Below, in pieces: positions 18,337-27,092 of a stretch of DNA of 64,000 bases (position 1 is its first letter; every line of letters begins with the position of its first letter). Source of the DNA: Selenomonas sputigena_A (GTDB taxonomy: Bacteria > Bacillota > Negativicutes > Selenomonadales > Selenomonadaceae); NCBI RefSeq assembly GCF_051603425.1, contig NZ_CP194411.1, forward strand, positions 372,001 to 436,000. The letters run 5' to 3'. The notes below the pieces were generated by a model. That model saw only the letters and a list, made by a program, of their open reading frames with translations. It ran no database searches and was not told the origin of the DNA. The position numbers were made by a program, and so were the translations under genes.

Positions 18337-18624
18337 TCAGCGGCCCCTTCTGGCGCTAAAGCAGTCGCGGCAGTATACCGGACGATCATCCTTCGGCTCA
18401 AACGGAACTTCCGTCTCCTTGCCGCACTCGGCGCAAATCACTTTGAACATCGGGCGGTCGCCGCTGTCGCCGTCATGGCTGCGGCGTCTCTTGCCGCGGC
18501 AGTCACGGCAGCGAACCGGATCATTCTCGAACCCCTTTTCCTTGTAAAACTCCTGCTCTCCTGCGGTGAACGTGAACTCCTTGCCGCAATCCTTGCAAAC
18601 CAATGTCCTGTCTTCAAACTCCAT
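18337..18624 (-). CDS. Zinc-ribbon protein with two CxxC pairs
   Basis: 95 aa. The first ribbon is LVCKDCGKEFTF...VRCRDCRGKRR, the second VICAECGKETEVPF...VYCRDCFSARR, the pattern of short bacterial zinc-ribbon proteins of unknown role. The middle (SHDGDSGDRP) is a flexible linker. AAGGAGAT is 8 nt before the ATG. Possibly nucleic-acid or protein binding; no further evidence. Confidence 0.75.
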   Translation of the reverse strand: MEFEDRTLVCKDCGKEFTFTAGEQEFYKEKGFENDPVRCRDCRGKRRRSHDGDSGDRPMFKVICAECGKETEVPFEPKDDRPVYCRDCFSARRGR

Positions 18625-18646
18625 GAATAAATATCTCCTTCTGGGT

Positions 18647-18674
18647 ATTATAGTTGAGCCTCACCTATGAGGCT
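18647..18674 (-). promoter_or_regulatory. Candidate promoter and operator of the zinc-ribbon gene
   Basis: TATAAT on the minus strand at 18652-18647 is preceded by the inverted repeat agcctca-ccta-tgaggct (18657-18674), which would cover the -35 region. No good -35 hexamer, which fits an activator or operator site. Confidence 0.35.
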
Positions 18675-18785
18675 GCCTGCGCCGACGATTTCTGAAACCT
18701 GCGCTTGCCATCCTATTCTATCAGCTTGTCGGCAAAAGTGCAACTGAAATTATTCTTCCATTTCCTAGAAGCTATTATTTTGCCG

Positions 18786-19385
18786 TTATTCATAATCATT
18801 CTCTCGTTTTTCTTCGCCGCGCAAGATGGCTCGAGCCACTTCTTCCAGCGGCAGCCGCTCCTCCATGCTGCGGCGCTGTATGCGGCGAAAGGCTTCCGCC
18901 TCCTTGAGCCGGCAGCGGTCCATGAGCACGCCCTTGGCGCGGTCAAGAAGTTTGCGGTTCTCCAGGGCGGTTTTGAGCTCTGCAAGCTCCGCCTCCATCT
19001 GCCTGCGCTCCCTGGTGCGGGCGCAGGCAATCTCGATGGCCGGAAAGAGCTGCTCTTCCTCGACGGGTTTCACGAGGTAGGCGCTGACCCCCGCCGCGTT
19101 CGCACGCTCCACTGTGCGGTCGTCGGAAAAGGCGGTCAGCAGGATGACGGGCGCGAGCTTCTCGCGCGTGATGATGCGCGCCGCCGCAATACCATCGATC
19201 TCCGGCATCTTCACGTCGAGCAGCACGCAGGCGGGATGCAGGCGGCGCGCAAGGGCGATGGCTTCGCGTCCGTCGGACGCTTCCCCCGCGACCTCGTGCC
19301 CCGCCTCCTCAAGCATCTCGCGCAAGTCCATGCGGATCAGCGGCTCATCATCGGCAATGACGAAGCTCAGCTTCTCTTTTCTCAT
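18786..19385 (-). CDS. ANTAR-domain response regulator
   Basis: 199 aa. Receiver domain 1-125: acidic pocket ADDEP (11-15), phospho-acceptor Asp57 in VLLDVKMP, Thr in LLTAFSDD and Lys in YLVKPVEE. A coiled linker leads to an ANTAR domain (about 140-190) with KLLDRAKGVLMDRCRLKEAE. ANTAR proteins bind paired hairpins in nascent RNA and prevent termination. The start is ambiguous (ATGATG); the second ATG has better spacing from GGGAGG, and 19388 would give a TGA overlap. Encoded directly after its kinase; the RNA target is unknown. Confidence 0.9.
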   Translation of the reverse strand: MRKEKLSFVIADDEPLIRMDLREMLEEAGHEVAGEASDGREAIALARRLHPACVLLDVKMPEIDGIAAARIITREKLAPVILLTAFSDDRTVERANAAGVSAYLVKPVEEEQLFPAIEIACARTRERRQMEAELAELKTALENRKLLDRAKGVLMDRCRLKEAEAFRRIQRRSMEERLPLEEVARAILRGEEKRENDYE

Positions 19386-20866
19386 CATGCACCCTCCCAT
19401 GGGATGTCCAGAGCAATCTGCGTGCCCTGCGGCGGCAGACCCGCCATTGCGGCATCGTCCGCCGCACCCTCGGCCTGCCCTCCCCTGATGCGCACGATGC
19501 CGCCAAGCTCACCCTCGACGATGGTCCTGACGATGGCCAGCCCCAGCGTGCGGCTTTTTTCAAGGGAAAAATCTGTGGGCAGGCCGCAGCCGTCATCAAA
19601 AAAGACAAGCCGCGCACACCGCTCCGCCGCGCTCGTCCGAAGGCCGATGCGGCCGCGCTCCCGCCCGGCAAAACCATGCGTCAGGGAGTTTGAAAAAATC
19701 TCGTTCATCACGAGCGCGAGGTTCGCGGCACGCGAGGCGGGAAGGATCAGCCCGGCTCCCTGAATCTCCCGGTTCAGGGAAAAGCCTGCCGGCAGCATAT
19801 TTGCGGCAAGGAAGGCGAGCACTCTTTTCGCCGTCGCATGCACGTCGACTTCCTGTACCGCACTTTTCGAGAGAAACTCGTGCGCCCCTGCCATCGCGAG
19901 GATCCGCCCTACGCTCTCCTGCAGGGCGGCGCGCACTTCGTCCGATGCGCTCCTTCTCGCCTGCATGCGCAGGAGGCTCGCGATGGTCTGAAGATTGTTC
20001 TTCACACGATGGTGGATTTCCTGGATGACGGCCGACTGCACGCGAAGCTCGCGCTCCTTCTCGCGCAGCTCCGTCACATCCTGCAGGAGGCGGATGCGCC
20101 GCAGCTGCGCGCCCCCCTCTGTGAGCGTCACATCGCGCACGAGGAGCGTGCGCCCGCCCGCCTCGAGCTCCTTCTCCTGCGGCTCGCCTGCGCGCACGCT
20201 TTCGCGCGTGATCTGGGCGCAGAGACGGCGGTCGAAGAGCTGCACGCCGACGAGGCTGCCGACGCCGAGCACGCGATAGAGATGAAGCGCCGCCGCATTG
20301 GCAAAGACGATGCGATTGAAGCGGTCGGCGATGAGAATCGCCGTGCCGGGCGCGAGCGGCGGAAAAAAGCCCTCGGTCTGTGCTTTCTTCGCCTGCCGTA
20401 CGACATCCTGTGCCGTTTCGATGAGATGGACGAGCGCCGTTTCCGTCCGCCCTTCGCTGTCGATCACGAGCGCGACCGCAGCGACGGCGGCCGCACCGTC
20501 CGTGACGGCGAAGGCGAACATTTCAAGGCTCTCGCCGAAGCCGATTTCGCGCCTGCCCCTTTGCAGGCCGCCCTTTTGCAGAGCCGCACGCACGAGAGGC
20601 TCTTCGGCGCACGCGACGGATGTCCCCGCGCGAGGAAACTCCGCCGCATTCGGAAAAGCGGCGGTCTGCGGCAGGAGGCTCGCGGCGATGAAGAAGCGCC
20701 CCTTCTCCAGCGCGGGCAAGTAGAGCGTCAGCTGCGCACCGAGAATGTCGGCGCAGAAGGGGAGTGCACGGCCAACGCGGCGCAGGAGCTCCGCCTGCAT
20801 CGCCGTCAAAGGCGAATGCTCCCTCGCCGTGGCTGCGAGTTTTGCAGCGGTATACGCATCCTTCAT
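19385..20866 (-). CDS. PdtaS/EutW-type sensor histidine kinase
   Basis: 493 aa, no obvious membrane segment. The N-terminal domain (1-160) is GAF-like, as in PdtaS. A PAS-like domain (about 165-265) has ILIADRFNRIVFANAAAL. The HisKA_2 box IQEIHHRVKNNLQTIASL holds the phospho-His (285/286), and the ATPase domain shows NEIFSNSLTHGF (N box), FDDGCGLP (G1) and TLGLAIV (G2). This kinase type pairs with ANTAR regulators, as here. Its ATG overlaps the tsaD stop as ATGA, so it is translationally coupled to the t6A operon. Ligand unknown. Confidence 0.9.
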   Translation of the reverse strand: MKDAYTAAKLAATAREHSPLTAMQAELLRRVGRALPFCADILGAQLTLYLPALEKGRFFIAASLLPQTAAFPNAAEFPRAGTSVACAEEPLVRAALQKGGLQRGRREIGFGESLEMFAFAVTDGAAAVAAVALVIDSEGRTETALVHLIETAQDVVRQAKKAQTEGFFPPLAPGTAILIADRFNRIVFANAAALHLYRVLGVGSLVGVQLFDRRLCAQITRESVRAGEPQEKELEAGGRTLLVRDVTLTEGGAQLRRIRLLQDVTELREKERELRVQSAVIQEIHHRVKNNLQTIASLLRMQARRSASDEVRAALQESVGRILAMAGAHEFLSKSAVQEVDVHATAKRVLAFLAANMLPAGFSLNREIQGAGLILPASRAANLALVMNEIFSNSLTHGFAGRERGRIGLRTSAAERCARLVFFDDGCGLPTDFSLEKSRTLGLAIVRTIVEGELGGIVRIRGGQAEGAADDAAMAGLPPQGTQIALDIPWEGA

Positions 20867-21894
20867 GCCCCTGCCACATCCACGAGGGAAAGCCCCGGCA
20901 CAGCGTTCAGGGAACGATCGGCATAGCCGCCGGCTTTCGCCTGATAGTAGGCGCGGCAGCCGATCATCGCCGCATTGTCCGTGCAGAGACGCAGTCCCGG
21001 ATAGTGGAATTCAATGCCATTTTTCTGCGCCGCCTCGCGCAGCCGTCCCTCGAGCGAGCTGTTCGCTGCGACGCCGCCTGCCAGAACAAGCGTCTTGAGA
21101 CCTGTTTCCTGCATGGCCGCAAGCGATTTCTGCACGAGCGTTTCCACGACGGCGCTTTGGAAGGAGGCCGCAACATCCGCTTTATCGATCTCGATCTTCT
21201 TGAGCTTCATCGAATTCAAGTAATTCAAGACTGCAGATTTCAGCCCGCTGAAACTGAATTCGTAATTGCCTTTTTCCTCCAGCGCCCGCGGGAAATCAAT
21301 CGCTTCCGGATTTCCCTGCGCCGCCAGGCGGTCGATCTCGGGGCCGCCCGGATACGGCAGGCCGAGCACGCGCGCCACCTTGTCGAAGGCCTCGCCTGCC
21401 GCGTCATCGCGCGTCTGCCCCATCAGCTTGAAATGATTGTATCCTTTGACATGGACGAGCGCCGTATGGCCGCCCGAAGCGACGAGCGCCATAAAAGGCG
21501 GCTCAAGCTTGGGCGAGCTTAAAAAATTTGCAAAAATATGCCCTTCCAAATGGTTCACGCCGATGAGCGGCACGCCCAGGGAAAAAGCCAGCCCCTTCGC
21601 CGCCGCGACGCCGACGAGAAGAGCGCCGACAAGCCCCGGCCCATAGGTGACGGCGACCTGCCCAATCTCCGCTTTTGTCACCCCCGCCGTCTGCAGGGCT
21701 TCCTCGATGACGGGCAGGATCTGCACGATATGGCAGCGCGAGGCGATCTCGGGCACGACGCCGCCGTATTTTTGATGCACAGGAATCTGCGTCGCTATGA
21801 TGTTCGACAAAACCTCGCGCCCGCCGCGCAGAACGGCAGCCGACGTCTCGTCGCAGCTCGTCTCGACAGCAAGCGTCAAGATCTCCTTATCCAT
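20863..21894 (-). CDS. tsaD: tRNA N6-threonylcarbamoyltransferase TsaD
   Basis: 343 aa. Transfers threonylcarbamoyl from TC-AMP to A37 of ANN-decoding tRNAs. ASKHA fold; metal ligands His115 and His119 in GVNHLEGHI, and the later motifs VASGGHTALV, FSFSGLKSAV and LVLAGGVAANS. The start MDKEILTLAVETSCDET matches the family; the frame extends upstream without support. Overlaps the rimI end by 8 nt and the next kinase start by 4 nt. Confidence 0.97.
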   Translation of the reverse strand: MDKEILTLAVETSCDETSAAVLRGGREVLSNIIATQIPVHQKYGGVVPEIASRCHIVQILPVIEEALQTAGVTKAEIGQVAVTYGPGLVGALLVGVAAAKGLAFSLGVPLIGVNHLEGHIFANFLSSPKLEPPFMALVASGGHTALVHVKGYNHFKLMGQTRDDAAGEAFDKVARVLGLPYPGGPEIDRLAAQGNPEAIDFPRALEEKGNYEFSFSGLKSAVLNYLNSMKLKKIEIDKADVAASFQSAVVETLVQKSLAAMQETGLKTLVLAGGVAANSSLEGRLREAAQKNGIEFHYPGLRLCTDNAAMIGCRAYYQAKAGGYADRSLNAVPGLSLVDVAGA

Positions 21895-22384
21895 GCGCCT
21901 CATCTCCTTTTCCGTCCGTCCCGCCGAGCGCAGCAAGCGTCGCTTCGATGTCCGTGTTCCAAAGAATTTCCGCATCCTCGTCGTTGTCCGTATAGTAATG
22001 CGGCCGCCTGCCGACGCTCCGAAAGCCAAACTTCTTGTAGAGCGCAAGCGCCGCCTCGTTCGACGGCCGCACCTCAAGCGTCATGCTTCGCACGCCGCGT
22101 CCGTGAGAAATCTTCATGAGCCCAAGGAGAAGCGCCCGGGCGATGCCGCGCCGACGCCTCTCGGGCGCGACGGCAACGTTCGTGATGTGCCCCTCCCCGC
22201 CAAGGAGCCAAACGCCGACGTAGCCGATGACCTCTCCGTCATCGAGCGCCAGCAAATAGTACGCCGCTTCCTGCGACGCCTCTTCCCAGAAGGACTCGCG
22301 CGACCACGGCATGGAGAAGCACGCACGCTCCACCTCTTCCACGGCGGCAGCATCCGAAGGCACCATGCGGCGAAATGTCAGCAT
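21887..22384 (-). CDS. rimI: Ribosomal protein alanine N-acetyltransferase
   Basis: 165-aa GNAT enzyme. The acetyl-CoA loop VAPERRRRGIARALL, the start FRRMVPSDAAAVEEVE and SNEAALALYKKFGFRSVGRRPHYY are typical RimI, which acetylates the N-terminal Ala of S18. Sits between tsaB and tsaD with overlaps on both sides, the usual Firmicute order. Confidence 0.93.
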   Translation of the reverse strand: MLTFRRMVPSDAAAVEEVERACFSMPWSRESFWEEASQEAAYYLLALDDGEVIGYVGVWLLGGEGHITNVAVAPERRRRGIARALLLGLMKISHGRGVRSMTLEVRPSNEAALALYKKFGFRSVGRRPHYYTDNDEDAEILWNTDIEATLAALGGTDGKGDEAHG

Positions 22385-23106
22385 GGCGCACCCGCCTTTC
22401 CTTCCTCCATGCCATGGCGTTTTTCCCAGAGCACTTCCGCTTCCGAACGGCGAATGTAAAACGGCTCGAGCGTCATCAGCTCATCGGCCTCGCCTGCCGC
22501 AAGCCGCGCCAGACCGAGCCATGCGACATGCGACGCGCGAGCCGTCAGCAGATGCGCCGGCGCCAGCAGGACATGCGGCGGCAGATCGCCGAGCCGCGCG
22601 CGCTTCTTCGCTGCAAGCTCGCCTGCCAAAAGGACGGGCCGCCCCCTCGACGCCGCTTTCGCGACCGCCTCCTTGAGCGGTGCGACATGAACCGCCTCGA
22701 CTTCCTCAAGCGCCCCTTCCTTCCATTCATAAAGAGCCGCATAGGCATTGCCTTTCTGCGCATCCATCAGTGCGAGCGTATAGGCTCCCGGCACAGGAAA
22801 AGAGAGCGCCAGCGCCTGAAGCGTCGGAACGCCCACGAGCGGAATGCCCAACCCGTAAGCCATCGCCTTCGCCGTCGCCAATCCGATGCGCAGCCCCGTG
22901 AAGGAGCCCGGGCCAATGCTCACGGCAATGCCCTCCAATGCCTCCTTTGCGACACCTGCAAAGGAAATCGCCCCCTCGATATGCGAGAGCAGCGTCTCCG
23001 AATGCGTATGCCCCGCCTCGACCGTAACCTCCGCCTCCAGGCAGCCCTCACGCGCCACGGCAACGCTCGAAACGGAGCTTGCCGTATCAATCGCCAGAAT
23101 CGACAA
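22378..23106 (-). CDS. tsaB: t6A complex protein TsaB
   Basis: 242 aa. ASKHA-fold partner of TsaD. LAIDTASSVSSVAV at the start and SIGPGSFTGLRIGLATAKAM in the middle are diagnostic. The C-terminus (LEPFYIRRSEAEVLWEK) is typical. Overlaps tsaE by 20 nt and rimI by 7 nt. Confidence 0.96.
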   Translation of the reverse strand: MSILAIDTASSVSSVAVAREGCLEAEVTVEAGHTHSETLLSHIEGAISFAGVAKEALEGIAVSIGPGSFTGLRIGLATAKAMAYGLGIPLVGVPTLQALALSFPVPGAYTLALMDAQKGNAYAALYEWKEGALEEVEAVHVAPLKEAVAKAASRGRPVLLAGELAAKKRARLGDLPPHVLLAPAHLLTARASHVAWLGLARLAAGEADELMTLEPFYIRRSEAEVLWEKRHGMEEGKAGAPC

Positions 23107-23587
23107 CGTTCTTCATCTCCTCATAAACATCCCGCAGACCTTCACCCACAAGAGAAAAGCGCAGGAGGCGCCTCTGCTCTTCCCGCAGATCCTCTCCCGC
23201 GGCATCCGCCCGCTCGATCGCCAGACGCACATAATCCTCCGGCATTTCCTCCGGAAACCTGTCCGGCCACTCGATGAGAACGACCCCGCGGTCATCCTCG
23301 GCATACTCATAAAATCCGATGTCATAAAGCTCCTCCGCGCGTCCAAGGCGATAGAGGTCAAAATGCGTGATGGGCAATTTTCCTTCATAATAATTCATCA
23401 AATTGAACGTCGGGCTCGTGACCTCGCCCCGAAAGCCAAGCCCTCTTGCCAGGCCCTGCACAAAAAGCGTCTTGCCCGCTCCGAGGTCGCCCACAAGGGC
23501 CAGCACCGTGCCCGGCCGGCAGGCCGCCGCCATACGTTCCGCCAAGCGCGATGTCTCCCCGGGCGAGGAGGATTCTACTGTAAACAT
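23087..23587 (-). CDS. tsaE: t6A complex ATPase TsaE
   Basis: 166 aa. Walker A GDLGAGKT (33-40), then VTSPTFNLMNYYEG, HFDLYRLGRAEEL and VVLIEWPDRF. ATPase of the TsaBDE complex. GGAGGTG at proper spacing selects the ATG at 23587 over a GTG three codons earlier. First gene of tsaE-tsaB-rimI-tsaD-kinase-regulator, six genes with overlaps. Confidence 0.96.
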   Translation of the reverse strand: MFTVESSSPGETSRLAERMAAACRPGTVLALVGDLGAGKTLFVQGLARGLGFRGEVTSPTFNLMNYYEGKLPITHFDLYRLGRAEELYDIGFYEYAEDDRGVVLIEWPDRFPEEMPEDYVRLAIERADAAGEDLREEQRRLLRFSLVGEGLRDVYEEMKNVVDSGD

Positions 23588-23621
23588 ACGATACACCTCC
23601 GTCGGATTTTCTCCTCAGCCT

Positions 23622-23627
23622 ATCATA
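23622..23627 (-). promoter_or_regulatory. Extended -10 promoter of the tsa operon
   Basis: Minus strand TGGTATGAT, an extended -10 box 35 bp before tsaE; no clear -35. Confidence 0.4.
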
Positions 23628-23676
23628 CCACAACCCCCATTCTTTTTGCACGGGCACAGTTATTGATTTCCAATTT

Positions 23677-23691
23677 CAATAATAATTATCC
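23677..23691. promoter_or_regulatory. Candidate Fur/PerR box between tsaE and rubrerythrin
   Basis: Minus strand GGATAATTATTATTG matches 11 of 14 fixed positions of TGATAAT-N-ATTATCA. PerR control of rubrerythrin is common, but the site lies 120 bp upstream of the rubrerythrin -10 box. Confidence 0.4.
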
Positions 23692-23810
23692 ATTAGTATT
23701 TATTTTAAAAAAGTATGTAAAGCGGAGAGAAAATGAGATATATTGATATAATCGATGATAACCTCTGAATTTCCTCATTTTTGCCTGTTTTCATTTTGGG
23801 ACGACCCGCC

Positions 23811-23816
23811 TATAAT
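23811..23816 (+). promoter_or_regulatory. -10 box of the rubrerythrin gene
   Basis: Consensus TATAAT 109 bp before the ATG; the -35 region (ttttca) is weak. Confidence 0.45.
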
Positions 23817-23924
23817 AAAGCCATAGCAAGCGACAAGCGAGAAACGCCAAGAGGCGAAAACATCTCCACTGCAAGCTTGCCTGACAGAGAATAATCCATC
23901 ATCACCATACAGGAGGAATGTATC

Positions 23925-24473
23925 ATGAAAAAGTTTGTTTGCACGGTTTGCGGTTATGTTCACGAGGGCGACCAGGCTCCGGCAGAGTGTCCGATCTGTC
24001 ATGCACCTGCCTCGAAGTTCATCGAGCAGACGGGCGATATGCAGTATGCCGACGAGCACCATGTCGGCGTCGCCAAAGGCGCGGATGAAAGGGTCATCGA
24101 GGGTCTGCGCATGAACTTCACGGGCGAGTGCTCGGAGGTCGGCATGTATCTCGCGATGAGCCGCCAGGCAGACCGCGAAGGCTATCCGGAAATCGCCGAG
24201 GCTTTCAAGCGCTACGCTTTCGAGGAAGCCGAGCATGCAGCGAAGTTCGCGGAGCTTCTCGGTGAAGTCCTGACGACCAGCACGAAGGAGAACCTCAAGA
24301 TGCGCGTTGACGCCGAGCACGGCGCATGTGCAGGCAAGAAGGAGCTCGCTACGCTCGCGAAGCAGCTGAACCTCGACGCCATCCACGACACCGTGCACGA
24401 GATGTGCAAGGACGAGGCGCGTCATGGCCGCGGCTTCAAGGGTCTCTTCGACCGCTACTTCGGCAGCAAGTAA
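23925..24473 (+). CDS. Reverse rubrerythrin
   Basis: 182 aa. The rubredoxin-like domain is at the N-terminus (Cys6, Cys9, Cys22, Cys25), followed by a ferritin-like di-iron four-helix domain with NFTGECSEVGMYL, YAFEEAEHAAKF and MCKDEARHGRGF. The order is the reverse of classic rubrerythrin; such proteins reduce H2O2 and O2 in anaerobes. AGGAGGAATGTATC precedes the ATG. Monocistronic, with a terminator at 24634. Confidence 0.93.
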   Translation: MKKFVCTVCGYVHEGDQAPAECPICHAPASKFIEQTGDMQYADEHHVGVAKGADERVIEGLRMNFTGECSEVGMYLAMSRQADREGYPEIAEAFKRYAFEEAEHAAKFAELLGEVLTTSTKENLKMRVDAEHGACAGKKELATLAKQLNLDAIHDTVHEMCKDEARHGRGFKGLFDRYFGSK

Positions 24474-24601
24474 TCGATTCTTTCCCTCGGGGCGGGGATC
24501 TTGAACCGTCCCGAGAAAACTTCCCCATATAACCTTCTCAAACCCCATAACCACTAATTTCTAACGGGAGCGGAGGATTCCCCATCCCCTTCTCCCAACA
24601 C

Positions 24602-24622
24602 GTCAGGGAAAGCTTCCCTGAC
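24602..24622 (+). other. Perfect hairpin downstream of rubrerythrin
   Basis: gtcagggaa-agc-ttccctgac, 9-bp arms, without a T-run; the real terminator follows 12 bp later. Confidence 0.5.
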
Positions 24623-24633
24623 AAACTTCCCCC

Positions 24634-24668
24634 AAAAGAGGCCCTTTCCCCAAGGGTCTCTTTTATTA
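24634..24668 (+). terminator. Terminator downstream of rubrerythrin
   Basis: aaaagaggccc / gggtctctttt hairpin running into ttttatta. Between here and 24907 (about 240 bp) I see only a weak inverted repeat (cagacag / ctgtctg near 24750-24780) and a possible -10 (tatgat, about 24798). Confidence 0.75.
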
Positions 24669-24907
24669 TGCACCGAATCAGTAGCAGAGATTTTTGAAAG
24701 AATGTGCAGTTCTTATGTCATAATGCAAGATCCGTCAATCTATCCCAGACAGTGATCTAACATTAAGAACTCTGTCTGATTTACTGGCTTTTTTGCTTTA
24801 TGATAAAATACATGCGAGTTATTTATTTCCATTGGCCATTGTTTCTTGACTTCTTTGCCATACTGCTTCCTCCTGGGAAGCAGCCGCCACAAAAGGATGT
24901 GAAGCGA

Positions 24908-26233
24908 ATGAACACACCCCGCGCGCGCCAACAGCTGTGCGCCCTCCTATTCATCATCGTCAGCCTCCTCGCACTTATCGGCCCATCCGCCGACGCCGCT
25001 GTGCCGCCTAGACCTGCGCAGCGCGAATACGTCGTCGATGCGGCGGGCATGGTCCGTCCGGGAGATGCCGAACGGATCCGGCAAATCGGCACGGAGCTGC
25101 GCGAAAAAACGAAAGCGGAGCTCGTCGTCGTGACCGTTGACACCTTGGACGGCACGGACATCGAATCGTACGCAAACGAACTCTTCCGCAGCTGGGGCAT
25201 CGGCGACGCGAAGCAAAACAATGGCGTCCTTCTGCTCATCGCCAAGGAGGACCGCCAGTTCCGCATCGAGGTCGGCTACGGCCTTGAGGGAAAGATCACG
25301 GACGGCTATGCGGGCAGCGTGCTCGACGCGATGAAGGACGAGTTTCGAAAGGAAAACTACTCCCCCGCTATTCTCGGTGCGTATATAAATCTCGCACAAA
25401 GGGCCTGCGAGGAATACGGCGTGGGTCTGCAGAGCCTCGGAGCCGCGCTCGGCATACCGGCAAGGCCCGCCAACCTAGGCTATGTGGTCGACCTGGCGGA
25501 ACTCCTTACATCCGAGGATACAGCACAGATTGAGCGGATGGGCGGCGATCTCAGCGATGTGACGGGAGTGCAGGCCATCATCGTTACTGTACCGACGCTC
25601 AAAAAGGTGCAGGCGAAGCAATATGCCGAGCAGCTTTTTGCTGATTGGCAGCTCAAGGATGCGGCCGGAGGAAAAAGCATCCTGCTCTTTATCGCCAAGG
25701 AGGAAAGAGACGTCCTCTTCGTCTTCGGTCCCGCCGTATCGGACGCGGAGAAAGGCGACGGAGGGCAGTACGTCATCAATCGCATAACTTCCTCTTTCCC
25801 CTATGGCAAAGAGGATCTTTCCGAGGCAATCGTCAAGGGTTATGCTCTGCTCGGAGAAGATCTGTGCAAAGCAAACGGAGCCACGGTTCCGAAATCAATT
25901 GAAGAGGGCGGCAGCGAGCCCTTCTACGTCTATATACTCGGAGGCCTCGTCGCGATTCTGCTCATCGGACTGCTCATCAGAGTCTTCTATTGCGGACTCG
26001 GCATAGTCTTGCTTCCTTGGTATGCGTTTGCGGCTCTCGTAAGTCTCCTTACCCTCGGCAAAATCAACCTGCCGGGACATGATTACTTGAAAAACATAGC
26101 GCCCGCCGGCGGACGCTATGATGACGACGATGACGATCGCTACGGAGGAGGTCCCGGCGGCGCTTCCGGCAGCGGAGGCGGCGGCTACGGCGGCGGCTCT
26201 TCCGGCGGCGGCGGCGCATCGGGCGGCTGGTAG
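24908..26233 (+). CDS. Membrane protein with two TPM domains and Gly-rich tail (YgcG-like)
   Basis: 441 aa. A signal sequence (ALLFIIVSLLALIGPSADA) is followed by a TPM domain at about 35-170 (REYVVDAAGMV, SWGIGDAKQNNGVLLLIAKED, IEVGYGLEGKITD) and a second, diverged one at about 185-320 (YVVDLAELLTSED). Two transmembrane segments follow (about 345-405), then an Asp run (DDDDDD) and a tail GGGGYGGGSSGGGG ending ASGGW. TPM/YgcG proteins may assist membrane-protein repair; function unproven. The start at 24908 follows an AAAGGA region; the frame extends to 24800 without support. Paired with a one-TPM paralogue. Confidence 0.82.
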   Translation: MNTPRARQQLCALLFIIVSLLALIGPSADAAVPPRPAQREYVVDAAGMVRPGDAERIRQIGTELREKTKAELVVVTVDTLDGTDIESYANELFRSWGIGDAKQNNGVLLLIAKEDRQFRIEVGYGLEGKITDGYAGSVLDAMKDEFRKENYSPAILGAYINLAQRACEEYGVGLQSLGAALGIPARPANLGYVVDLAELLTSEDTAQIERMGGDLSDVTGVQAIIVTVPTLKKVQAKQYAEQLFADWQLKDAAGGKSILLFIAKEERDVLFVFGPAVSDAEKGDGGQYVINRITSSFPYGKEDLSEAIVKGYALLGEDLCKANGATVPKSIEEGGSEPFYVYILGGLVAILLIGLLIRVFYCGLGIVLLPWYAFAALVSLLTLGKINLPGHDYLKNIAPAGGRYDDDDDDRYGGGPGGASGSGGGGYGGGSSGGGGASGGW

Positions 26234-26255
26234 AATGCAGAGAGGATGTAAAAAA

Positions 26256-27092
26256 ATGAACTACGCCAAACAACTGCGTGCGCTCTTTGCGCTTCTCCTT
26301 GCGATCGCGGCAATCTTCGCTTGCGGCAGTCCGGCTGCGGATGCCGCAAGCGAGCTGCTGCCCAAGCCTGCGCAGAGGGAATATGTTGTCGACACAGCAG
26401 GCATCGTCTCAGCAGAGGATCGCGCACAGATCGAGAAGATCGGCGAAGAACTGCGCGAAAAGACGAAGGCGGAAATCGTCGTCGTGACCGTCGCCACCTT
26501 GGGCGATGCAGACATCGAATCGTATGCGAACAAACTCTTCCGCAGCTGGGGCATCGGCGACGCGAAGCAAAGCAACGGCGTCCTCCTGCTCATCGCCAAG
26601 GACGACCGCAAGTTCCGCATCGAAGTCGGCTACGGACTTGAAGGCGAAATCACAGACGGCAGGTCAGGCGAAATCCTCGACAAGATGAAGCCGTACTTCC
26701 GCGATGAAAAGTACTCCGAAGGCGTGCTCAATGCCTATCAAAAACTCGCCGCCTACACCTACCGCGCCGCAGGAGTCGCACCGGGCGCTGATGTGAGCGA
26801 GACGCTTGAAGAAGCGTCCACGAATGAAGAAGAGGAGCCGAGCATCCTGATGAATGTCCTCATCTTCTTCCTCGCCATCGTCGGCATGATCCTGCTCGGC
26901 GTCATCCTGAACTGGCTTCTCGGCATCCTCAACCAAGCGCTCGGCCCTGACAGCGGCGGCTCCTCGCGCAGAAACAGAGATTTTTCCAACGACAGAAGAA
27001 ACAGCAGCAGCAGAAGCAGCGGCGGCGGTTCCTCCCGCGGCGGCTACGGCGGCGGCTCTTCCGGCGGCGGCGGCGCATCGGGCGGCTGGTAA
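26256..27092 (+). CDS. TPM-domain membrane protein (YgcG-like) paralogue
   Basis: 278 aa. A signal peptide with a possible lipobox-like Cys (IFACGSPAADA), then one TPM domain at about 40-165 that closely matches the first TPM of the upstream gene (SWGIGDAKQSNGVLLLIAKDD). A transmembrane helix follows (MNVLIFFLAIVGMILLGVIL), then an Asn/Ser/Arg linker and the same GGYGGGSSGGGGASGGW tail. It starts 22 bp after its paralogue, so tandem duplication is likely. The TAA stop is the first base triplet of a 105-bp tandem repeat array. Confidence 0.85.
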   Translation: MNYAKQLRALFALLLAIAAIFACGSPAADAASELLPKPAQREYVVDTAGIVSAEDRAQIEKIGEELREKTKAEIVVVTVATLGDADIESYANKLFRSWGIGDAKQSNGVLLLIAKDDRKFRIEVGYGLEGEITDGRSGEILDKMKPYFRDEKYSEGVLNAYQKLAAYTYRAAGVAPGADVSETLEEASTNEEEEPSILMNVLIFFLAIVGMILLGVILNWLLGILNQALGPDSGGSSRRNRDFSNDRRNSSSRSSGGGSSRGGYGGGSSGGGGASGGW

